A stretch of DNA of 64,000 bases, from the NCBI RefSeq assembly GCF_045679555.1, contig NC_092096.1:20746688-20810687 (forward strand). The letters run 5' to 3'. How positions within the stretch are numbered: position 1 is the stretch's first letter; the number at the start of each line of letters is the position of its first letter. This document shows, in pieces, positions 28,377 through 48,000 of the stretch. The notes under the pieces were generated by a model, which had not been told where the DNA came from, ran no database searches, and was given only the letters and a program-made list of their open reading frames with translations. Source of the DNA: Salvelinus alpinus. Its lineage: Eukaryota > Chordata > Actinopteri > Salmoniformes > Salmonidae. A program made the translations under genes and the position numbers.

Positions 28377-29707
28377 GGCAGTGTTACTCCACCTCAAGAA
28401 TTCCATTTGGCGAAAGGCACAGCACACGTATACTCAGGCTGACTGGCTCTCGTTCAGGCAAATGAGAAATAAGTGCACTCAGGCTATCCGGAAGGCCAAA
28501 GTTAGTTACTTTAAGTAGCAGTTCTCTCTCTGTGGGTCTAATGCCAAGATGTTCTGGAAAATGGTTAAAGACCTGGAGAATAAACTCTCCTCCTCACAGC
28601 TGCCCATGTCCCTTAATGTTGATGGTGTGGTTGTTACTGACAAGAAGCACATGGCTGAGCTTTTTAATCACCACTTCATTAAGTCAGGATTCCTATTTGA
28701 CTCAGCCATGCCTCCTTGCCCGTCCAACATTTCCCATCTCCCTCTCTTTTTCCCCTGCCCCGCTACAAAGTTTCTCCCTCCAGGCGATCACTGAGTCTGA
28801 GGTGCCAAAGGAGCTCCTTAAACTTGACCCCAATAAACCATCTGGGTCAGATAGTTTAGACCCTTTCTTCTTTAAGGTTGCTGCCCCTATCATCGCCAAG
28901 CCTATCTCTGACCTTTTTAACATCTCTCCTCTCTGGGGAGGTTCCCATTGCTTGAAAGGCAGCCACGGTGCAATCTTTATTTAAAGGGGAGATCAAGCTG
29001 ATCCTAACTGTTATAGGCCAATTTCTATTTTGCCCTGTTAATCAAAAGTGTTGGAAAAACTTGTCAATAATCAACTGACTGGCTTTCTTGATGTCTATAG
29101 TATTCTCTCTGGTATGCAATCTGGTTTCTGCTCAGGTTATGGATGTGTCACTGCAACTTTAAAGGTCCTAAATGATGCCACCATTGCCCTTGATTCTAAG
29201 CAATGTTGTGCTGCTATTTTTATTGACTTAGCCAAAGCTTTTGATACGGTAGACCATTCCATTCTTGTGGGCTGGCTAATGAGTATTGGTGTCTTTTTGG
29301 CCTGGTTTGTTAACTACCTCTCTCAAAGAGTGCAGTGTATAAAGTCAAAACATCTGCTGTCTCAGCCACTGCCTGTCACCAAGGGAGTACCCCAAGGCTC
29401 AATCCTAGGCCCCATGCTCTTCTCAATTTACATCAACAACATAGCTCAGGCAGTAGGAAGCGCTCTCATCCATTTATATGCAGATGATACAGTCTTATAC
29501 TCAGCTGATCCCTCCCCGGGTTTTGTGTTAAATGCTCTACAACAAAGCTTTCTTAGCGTCCAACAAGCTTTCTCTACCCTTAACCTTGTTCTGAACACCT
29601 CCAAAACAAAGGTCATGTGGTTTGGTAAGAAGAATCCTCCTCTCCCCATCGGTGTGATTACTACCTCTGAGGGTTTAGAGCTCGAGGTAGTCACCGGATA
29701 GAAGTAC

Positions 29708-30084
29708 ATCTCCCGGGTGGCGCAGTGGTCTAGGGCACTGCATCGCAGTGCTAGCTGCGCCACCAGAGTCTCTGGGTTCGCGCCCAGGCTCTGTCGCAGC
29801 CGGCCGCAACCGGGAGATCCGTGGGGCGACGCACAATTGGCATAGCGTCGTCCGGGTTAGGGAGGGTTTGTCCGGTAGGGATATCCTTGTCTCAGTATGT
29901 AAAAAAAAAAAAATGTAATAAAAATGTATGCACTCTACTGTAAGTCGCTCTGGATAAGAGCGTCTGCTCCTGGCCGGTAGGGATATCCTTGTCTCAGTAT
30001 GTAAAAATGTAATAAAAATGTATGCACTCTACTGTAAGTCGCTCTGGATAAGAGCGTCTGCTAAATGACTAAAATGTAAAATGT
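29708..30084 (+). mobile_element. SmaI-type tRNA-derived SINE with internal duplication
   Basis: It starts TCTCCCGGGTGGCGCAGTGG (tRNA-Lys-like 5' part with A and B boxes, GGTTCGCGCCC at 29774-29784) and ends in an L2-type tail, GCTCTGGATAAGAGCGTCTG then CTAAATGAC. A segment of about 95 bp (CCGGTAGGGATATCC ... GAGCGTCTGCT) is present twice in tandem (about 29873-29967 and 29973-30062). GTAC on both sides is a likely target duplication. The LINE frame resumes after it. Confidence 0.8.
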
Positions 30085-31094
30085 ACTTGGGAGTATGGCT
30101 AGACGGTTACACTGTCCTTCTCTCAGCACATATCAAAGCTGCTGTCTAAGGTTAAATCTAGACTTGGTTTCCTCTATCGTAATCGCTCCTCTTTTACCCC
30201 AGCTGCCAAACTAACCCTGATTCAGATGACCATCCTAACCATGCTAGATTACGGAGACGTAATTTATAGATCGGCAGGTAAGGGTGCTCTCGAGCGGTTA
30301 GATGTTCTTTACCATTCGGCCATCAGATTTGCCACCAATGCTCTTTATAGGACACAATACTGCACTCTATACTCCTCTGTATACTGGTCATCTTTGTATA
30401 CCTGTCGCAAGACCCACTGATTGATGCTTATTGATAAAACCCTCTTAGGCCGCACTCCCCCCTGTCTGAGATACCTACTGCAGCCCTCATCCTCCACATA
30501 CAACACCCATTCTGCCAGTCACATTCTGTTTAAAGTCCCCAAAGCATCCATGGGTAGCTCCTCTTTTCAGTTTGCTGCAGCTAGAGACTGGAACGAGCTG
30601 CAAAAAACACAGTTGTGGCTGCTTCGCGTGATGTATTGTTGTCTCTACTTTCTTGCCCTTTATGCTGTTGTCTGTGCCCAATAATGTTTGTACCATGTTT
30701 TGTGCTGCTACGATGTTGTGCTGCTGCCATGTTGTGTTGCTACCATGTTGTTGTCATGTGTTGCTGCCATGTTATGTGGTTGTCTTAGGTCTATCTTTAT
30801 GTAGTTCTATCGTGTTGTGTGTTTTGTTCTATATTTTCTTATATTATTTATTTATTTTTAATCCCATGCCCCCGTCCCCGCAGGAGGCCTTTTGCCTTTT
30901 GGTAGGCCGTCATTGTAAATAAGAATTTGTTCTTAACTGACTTGCCTAGTTAAATAAAGGTAAAACATTTATAAAATTTAAAGAATTTGTTCTTAACTGA
31001 CCTGCCTGCCCAGTTAAATAAAGGTTAAAAAAACAAGTGGAGACAGGTTAAAGATGATTTTTAAGCCTTGATACAATTGAGACATGGATTGTGT

Positions 31095-31340
31095 ATGTGT
31101 GCAACTCAGTGGGTGAATGACCAAGACAAAAGATTTAAGTGCCTTTGAACAGGGTATTGTGGTAGGTGCCAGGCGCACCGGTTTGTGTCGAGAACTGCAA
31201 CGCTGCTGGGTTTTTCATGCTCAACAGTTCCCTGTGTGTATCAAGAATGGCCCACCACCCAAAGGACATCCAGCCAACTTGACACAACTGCGGAAAGCAT
31301 TGGAGTCAATTGAGGCTGTTCTGAGGGCAAAAGGGTGAGG
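31095..31340 (+). mobile_element. Tc1-like interspersed repeat fragment
   Basis: The frame SAFEQGIVVGARRTGLCREL (31135-31194) resembles the helix-turn-helix start of a Tc1 transposase. It is followed at once by a truncated tail (ATTGAGGCTGTTCTGAGGGC near 31308). It matches a short repeat common in salmonids as I recall it. Inactive. Confidence 0.5.
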
Positions 31341-31954
31341 ACCCTCCATCCATCATGTAGGTCTAGGGTTGTCAACATCACACCCCAGCCTTCCCTGTTC
31401 CTCTAAAGGTCATCACCCTCTCTCAACCCCAGTCTCCATTTATCTTCTCTGCCTCAGTGGCCAGCTGCCTGTCTCTGGCTCTCTGCCTTACACAATGTCA
31501 TCCAGCCCTGACCCGCTGCACCGCATTGATGCTCCTATTTACAGTGCACTTACTAGATTTGTAGCATCCTGTGCCACCACTGTCAATCCTCAATAATAGT
31601 AATAGCTTAATACGGACAAAGGGTGGCGCTATAATGTCAGAATTCAGCGTCGTCGTCGTTATGAGGGCCTTGAAAAAAATGTATGAAAATTGTATGAAGG
31701 ATGTAATAATGACAATTGCCATTGACATTACATATAAACATGCACACTTGTCCTACTACATATCGGCTCTGCATGAGCTATTCTTACACTTTTTCATCGA
31801 CTTTTTAAATGAATTTAGTCTAATAAATATGATGTAGCGGTAGTATGAACACGCCCATTAAAATACAGAACAAAGGCATAGCAGTAGGTAGTAGTTTGAG
31901 ATGTAATAAGTGATTAGGAAAGCCCTATCTGTGTTTTATTTTGAAAAACAAGAA
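31341..31954. other. Spacer upstream of the zinc-finger array
   Basis: Nothing recognised. The short open frames lack homology that I can name. Confidence 0.45.
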
Positions 31955-32115
31955 AACCCGGAAACTGATGGAAACAACTTCCGTTCCTTACTGCCTGAAT
32001 GGTATGTGGAGAGAACGGCAACTTTAGACCGGGAAGTGGGGCATCTAAATCAAATATAGCAAGTTAACTTTTCAAGTATACCTTAGCTTCCTGTTGACCA
32101 TTGTATGAGGCCGAG
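31955..32115 (+). promoter_or_regulatory. Likely promoter of gene copy 1, ETS-like sites
   Basis: No TATA box is seen. Three ETS-type cores lie within about 80 bp: CCCGGAAAC (31957), ACTTCCGTTC (31977) and ACCGGGAAGT (32028). They lie 80-160 bp upstream of the proposed start codon. Copies 2 and 3 have comparable cores upstream (CACTTCCCGGT and ACCGGAAAT). This is a motif reading only. Confidence 0.4.
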
Positions 32116-41088
<8,973 letters not shown>

Positions 41089-41267
41089 AATGTACTTTCT
41101 TTTAACTCTAATGTTTCTTTGTATTGTTATTCATTTTATGACAGTACAGTGGGGAAAGTAGTGAGGGAGACAGACAGAAAGAAGGGTAGAGAAGGGGCTT
41201 GAACCCTCGTCACCAAGCATTACCACTCTGTTAGACTCTGGCATTTGAGTTCTTGTTGTGTACTATA

Positions 41268-41465
41268 AATAAAAACACAGGTTTAACACCTCAGGTTTGA
41301 ATGAATATTCTAATTTTCAGCTTTGTTTCATCATTACATTGATAATTTCAATAGCTAATTTGTAGTATGTACAGTAAAGGATGAAACATGTAAACTGTTC
41401 TCAAATAATGTGAACTGTTCTCAAATAACCACAACATTGCATTTTATGATCATGGCAATAATAAA
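41268..41465 (+). terminator. Polyadenylation signals of copy 1
   Basis: AATAAA occurs at 41268-41273 and 41460-41465, 180 and 372 bp after the stop. The second (CAATAATAAAGGAGG) is conserved in copies 2 (50949) and 3 (60763), which favours it as the used site. Confidence 0.55.
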
Positions 41466-41473
41466 GGAGGACA

Positions 41474-42043
41474 TGAAAATATCCATGTGTATTCACATTT
41501 GTAACTTTTGGAAAATATACACTTCATAGAGAAGTCAACCAATGCTTGCAAAAATATATGTTTTATTAGGATCCTTCAGGATCATTACCGGTTAAACTGG
41601 AACAAAATGATGAATTACGTTTGATTTTACTGCAAGGTAGGCTCATCCCTGGAAAGGTCCTTTGCAGGAAGGGTATTCGGCAAAGGCTATTGACATTTTT
41701 ATTTGACAGTTTCATGATATTTACGCACTTCCCGGTGGGTTTTCTTAATTGTAATAATTATCAAAGGGTATGGCTAACCTATAGTAAAAGTTCCAATATG
41801 GCAAACCAAGTCAGTAACTGAATTTGCTGGCAAATATGTCTTTCTAATGTACAACTTCACGGGGATTTGTTATTCAGAAATTTGTGGGCGGTAAACGCAA
41901 CCGGAAATTGAACGGACTAAATTCACTGTCACACTGCTACTGAAGATAAGGTTTAAAACTTGCAAGCCTTTAAACGTATAAATCATAGCTGTCACACTTA
42001 GCAACATTTCATGTTTTTGGGGTGAATATGGTATGAGGACGAG
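41474..42043 (+). promoter_or_regulatory. Intergenic region and likely promoter of copy 2
   Basis: It includes ETS-type cores CACTTCCCGGT (41726) and ACCGGAAAT (41900), the latter about 140 bp before the proposed ATG. No TATA box stands out. The whole stretch recurs upstream of copy 3 (51000-51516) with few changes. Confidence 0.4.
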
Positions 42044-45000
42044 ATGGACGAGAATCCTGACGAAAATGGTATTGTGGATTTTGTTAACTAGGTTTGGTGT
42101 GCTTGATGTTCAACATGGCGTATCCTTGCTAAATTTGCATTTGTTGTTCTTTTAGCATGCTAGGAATGTGAGGACTAGTATTTCAGAATCATCCACGGTT
42201 ATGTTTTGTAAGGGGTAGCCTGTTTTAATAATAATTGATTGGATATATGTAGTTATTCAGCAGGCTTTGCATTGTAGGACAACATAGAGACCTGACGTTA
42301 CCTTGACAAGAATGCATTGTTTTTACCCCAAATAAATAATCTGTCTTTTTAAACATATTCGAAACTAATCGGGTGCGCGTTGTTGGCTTGTGCATGCAGT
42401 TCGAACGTTTGGGGCATCACCATAGGTTTCATTGTCTGTTATTTGAAATCTGCTACATTTTAGTAAATATTTTAAACATGTATTTGAAGCAGCTCTGTTT
42501 TATGTTCAATTTAACTTTGAATCTGTTAAGTATTCAATCAGGGTTGCGGCTCATATCAATTTCTTTAGCCCCGCACTGTATGTAGATGCTGAGATTGGGC
42601 TCCTTGGGACGTCCTTACCCTTACTTTATTACATTTTAACTTAAATGGGGTGACGTCAGAGTTGGACGTCCCAATGGTCCCTTTTATACTGAACAAAACT
42701 TTAAACGCAACATGTAACGTTAGTGNNNNNNNNNNNNNNNNNNNNNNNNNNNNNNNNNNNNNNNNNNNNNNNNNNNNNNNNNNNNNNNNNNNNNNNNNNN
42801 NNNNNNNNNNNNNNNNNNNNNNNNNGCTATCTATTTGAGGTCTAAGCAGAACTTCTTCCGTGTACAGTATGAAGTTATATGCCTATCTATAATCAGAAGG
42901 CAGTTATTTTGCATCCTTTAGATCACTGAGCAGTCTACAAGAGCATGTTTCATCCACCTTTAGATGCAGATATTTCTAGTTATCATAGTAACACCACAAT
43001 GCACCCTGGGGCTACCCTAGCCTTTAGCTCTGACCAGATAGTGTAGACGGTTGACTCTGGCCTGAGACAACGGTCTGGTAATGGTAATTGACTGAGATGA
43101 AGACCCTGACGTTGATTAACTCAATTGAATACTGACATTGGGCCTTATCTAGGCTATCTTTCATTTTCTCAAAATGTGTCCCAATGAGAACAGAGCAGTG
43201 CCTAGGAAGTGTGGGGTTGACCTTTGACCGACTATTGACTGGCCATTTGTCATTTCAGTTGGTTCTGGAGTTGTGTCGCACTGAGCAGACATTGGACCTC
43301 ACAAAAATTCAAAAACACCTGGACAGGATCCGATCCCTCACATCCACTGAGGAAGCAGAGGTAAGTATCTTTCAAAGAGGGATTGGAGGTGAAGAATACA
43401 TGCCTATGTCAGTGGGCACACTAACTGATGTTCACTGATGGGTACATCCATTTGAATTCAATCACTTTTAGACATCACCCCTTTTAAATTGAACAAAACC
43501 TTCCATACATATTTGTCCATTGTAGAAGTGCTCAGAAAGTGACTTTTTGTACCTGAATGCCAAAACATTCAAGAGATAAAGGTATACCCGACCATACCAT
43601 GACATCATGTCTTCATCACTAAAAAAGATAACCAGTTGAGATTGATATCATTGAAAAACGTGCAAACAGTGTTTTCAAACTATTTTATAGTTTCTTAAAA
43701 AAAATGTTTTTTAATACTCTTTGTCATTTTTTAACCTTAATAAATGTAAATTATCTAAAAACACTTAAACTCAGATTCTTTTCATATTTGCATATGTTGT
43801 ATCTCAGACCCTATTTTACATCAACTGAAGTTTTTGTGTTGAACCCGCAATGGGTTGAGACACAACGTACTCTTAAATACAGGTTGTCATGTTGTGGCTG
43901 ATAAATGTGCTAAAATGGGAATCAAATTGAAATGTCTACTTTTAAATGGTACCACAAAAATTGTTGTAGGTCCACACATTAGAGAATGTTGACTAGAATG
44001 AAATATGTTGTTTTAAATGATACTATCAATCCTCCATAGGAAACCTATTGAAATCATAGAAATATGGATAATAGACATGACCATTTTAAGTTGACATTTG
44101 ACGGTGGGTGGACCTGCGGTCATCTTTGTGGTAGAAAATTAGAAAACATTTCCATTCAATTAAAATAATGGTGTACCAGCTAACTTGCAGTGGTCTGGGG
44201 AGATTTGTACATTCTATACATTCTATTTCTATGATTGAAATGACACCCACCCTGTATTCAAGAGCATGTTGTGTCTCAACCGATGGCAGGCTCAACACAA
44301 AAACCTCAGATGATGTAGTGACGGCAGGTAGCCTAGTGGTTAGAGCGTTGGGCCAGTAACCGAAAGGTTGCTAGGTCGAATCTGTCATTCCTGAACAAGG
44401 CAGTTAACCCACTAAGCCGTCATTGTAAATAAGAATTTGTTCTTAACTGACTTGCCAAGTTAAATAAAAAATGTAAAGGTTTAAGCTACAACATATGGGA
44501 ATATGAAACAAATCTGAGATTATTTGTTTATATATATATATTTATTTTTTAAAAGAAATTATTTAAAAAAATGACAACCCTTCTTGTAAGCTTTTAAATT
44601 ACATCAAACCCAACCGTTTATCTTTTCCAGTAATGAAGACATGGATGTCTCATGGTATGGTGGGGTATGCAAAATGGGTCAACTTTACCTCCTGAATGTT
44701 TTGGCATTCAGATACAAAAAGTAACTTTCTGACCACTTCTTCCATAGGTAAATATGTATGGAATTTTTTATTTAAATCAAAACAGATGCTGTCAAAAAGT
44801 AATTGAATTCAAATGGATTTAACCTGATGTGCACCCGGTTGGCTGGAGAGTCAGCTTTAGGACCAATGAAAAATGATCTATAATGTGCTAACTCCACCCA
44901 CCCGTGTCACCAGGCGATACCAAACCAATAAGCCCAACCAGACATACAGTATTGTGTGATTGAGTTGTAAGCTTCAATGATGTAATAGTTGTGCGTGTTT

Positions 45001-48000
45001 TGTTGCAGTCAGGTGATGCAGAGGTGGAATTATCTGAATCAAAGTTTGTGGAGCTGGTTGAATCTCTGCTGAAAGACCCAAGTGAAAGGGAGAACTTCTA
45101 CCAGGTTCGTTTCTCCATTTACAGTTGAAGTCGGAAGTTGACAAACACTTGCGTTGGAATCATTAAAAGTTGTTTTTCAACCACTCCACACATTTCTAGT
45201 TAACAAACTATAGTTTTGGCAAGTCGGTTAGGACATCTACTTTGTGCATGACACAACTAATATTTCCAACAATTGTTTACAGAAAGATTATTTCACTTAT
45301 AATTCACTGTATCACAATTCCAGTGGGTCAGAAGTTTACATACACTAAGTTGACTGTGCCTTTAAACAGCGTGGAAAATTCCAGAAAATTATGTCATGGC
45401 TTTAGAAGCTTCTGTTAGGCTAATTGACATCATTTGAGTCAATTGGAGGTGTACCTGTGGATATATTCAAGGCCTACCTTCAAACTCAGTGCCTCTTTGC
45501 TTGACATCATGGAAAAATCAAAAGAAATCAGCCAAGACCTCAGGTTCATCCTTGGTTCATCCTTGGGAGAAATCAGGTTCATCCTTGGGAGCAATTTCCA
45601 AACGCCTGAAGGTACCATGTTCATCTGTACAAACAATAGTATGCAAGTATAAACACCATGAGACCACGCAGCCGTCATACCGCTCAGGAAGGAGACGCGT
45701 TCTGTCTCCTAGAGATGAACATACTTTGGTGTGAAAAGTGCAAATCAATCCTAGAACAACAGCAAAGGACCTTGTGAAGATGCTGGAGGAAACAGGTACA
45801 AAAGTATCTATATCCACAGTAAAATGAGTCCTATATCGACATAACCTGAAAGGCTGCTCAGCAAGGAAGAAGCCACTGCTCCTAAACCGCCAGAAAAAAA
45901 GCCAGAAATGTCCTCTGGTCTGATGGAACAAAAATAGAACTGTTTGGCCATAATGAACATCGTTATGTTTGAAGGAAAAAGGGGGATAATTGCAAGCCGA
46001 AGAACACCATCCTAACCGTGAAGCACGGGGGTGGCAGCATCATGTTGTAGGGGTGCTTTGCTGCAGGAGGGACTGGTGCACTTCACAAAATAGATGGCAT
46101 CATGAGGAAGGACAATTATCTGGATATATTGAAGCAACATCTCAAGATTTCAGTCAGGAAGTTAAAGCTTGGTCACAAATGGGTCTTCCAAATGTACAAT
46201 GACCCCAAGCAAACTTTCAAAGTTGTGGCAAAATGGCTTAAGGACAACAAAGTCAAGGTATTGGAGTGGCTATCACAAAGCCCTGACCTCAATCCTATAG
46301 AAAATGTGTGGGCAGAACTGAAAAAGCGTGTGCGAGCAAGGAGGCCTACAAACCTGACTTAGTTACACCAGCTGTCAGGAGGAATGGGCCAACTTATTGT
46401 GGGAAGCTTGTGGAAGGCTACCCAAAATGTTTGACCCAAGTTGAACAATTTAAAGGCAATGCTACCAAATACTAATTGAGTGTATGTAAACTTCTGACCC
46501 ACTGGGAATGTGATGAAAGAAATAAAAGCTGAAATAAATAATTATCTCTACTATTATTCTGGCATTTCACATTCTTCAAATAAAGTGATGATCCTAACTG
46601 ACCTAAGACAGGGAATTTTTACTATGATTAAATGTCAGGAATTGTGAAAAACTGAGTTTAAATGTATTTGGCTAAGGTGTATGTAAACTTCCGACTTCAA
46701 TTGTAGTCTTCACTCCATTTAGTCTTCGCTACAGTTAGAACCTAGCCTGGTAGCAGATCTGATGGTGATTTTGCCTACTCCATTGTCAATGTTTGGCCTC
46801 ACAATTCCATAAGGAGTTGGCAAGAAAGCAGAAACAGACTGGCACCCAGGCTAGTTAGAACTCTGAGGGGCTGAGTTTTTATATTCTGAATGTTACATCC
46901 ATGTACAAGACTGCATCTCCAATATGTTAAAGTACAATATTTATATGTTTGAGTCCTTCTCATTCACACATACTGTATCTCCACCTCCTGGTGTTTGTGG
47001 TTTAGTTATGATTTCTTTATAGATCAAACAAAAGGCTTAAACTTTCTGCTTTAGGATTTTGAAGTGGCTGTATGATGCTCTAAGACCAAAGGTAATATCA
47101 GTACACATTTTAGCCTAATTATGGACATTAATTATTTCATTAATTTATTCTCTCCTAGGACGTGTTCCCTGTGGAATTTGGGCCCAAGTATGACACTGCA
47201 ATACAGATGCTGATGTTAGAATTCCTTTCCAGACTTGAGAAGTTACTTCCCATACCAGACCTTGAACAGGTAATAAGAATGAATAACACCTTTATCTAAT
47301 TAGTTTGGGAAATTAGAAATCAAGAATACCAAGCAAGAATCAATAATATTTTCATGTTTAATAGACTGTGAGTCAGACATGAGTATGCAGTTGTTAATGC
47401 TTTTAAACCATGCTCCTCTCTCTCAAGACTGCCTCCTTGTTAAATGCTGTCCCCTCTGCCCTGGAGAAATGTGTACAATTTGTACCTGACCCCAAACAAT
47501 TGAGGACCCTGCTCCAGTACCACAGAAAACGTGGACATTTGGACTCCATCCGTAAGTATCATACAGATTTATAGAGAATCCATGGCTTGGACTGGTTCTG
47601 CAAAAATGGCAAATGATGAGTGTCAGGTAGAGTAATTATGTATAGGAAATATATTATTGGTTATGTTTGTCTGGTAACAGTTTATATTTGAGGGATTGAT
47701 ATAATTATCATATATGCTGTTCAATTTAACCTTCATTTTTTTCATTGTCTCCATCTTTTGCATAAAAAGGAACTCCATCGTCCTTTGGTGACTTCATCCT
47801 CTCCTCTCTGTCTCTTCCACCATATGTGCGAGTGGTGACTGCCCCAGATGTAGACTCAGATACACAATCAGAAGGGATGAATTTGGAGGGAATGGAAGCA
47901 AGAGAGTTGTTGGAGAATCGGACAAAGGAAATTGATGTACTAGTCCCAGCAGATGAAGTTAAGAGATACATAATTACTGAGCAGGATTACGTTATGGACA

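Larger units (their letters stand above)
25690..31035 (+). mobile_element. RSg-1-type (L2 clade) LINE, long but inactive, with two insertions
   Basis: The 5' region runs to about 27060. An endonuclease region follows (HVHPGPSIVANPNSD at about 27078, FLHVNTRSLLPN, then LGDLNWDM near 27545). Reverse transcriptase follows at 28800-29700 with FIDLAKAFDTVDH, GVPQGSILGP and LYADDTVLY in a 217-codon open stretch. The C-terminal part continues at 30090-30640 (MLDYGDVIY near 30240). The tail GTAAATAAGAATTTGTTCTT at 30916, then AACTGACTTGCCTAGTTAAA, is the tail shared with HpaI SINEs. It is duplicated imperfectly at 30981-31027. A solo LTR and a SINE interrupt it. Several frameshifts and stops inactivate it. 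The 5' boundary is a guess. Confidence 0.75.
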
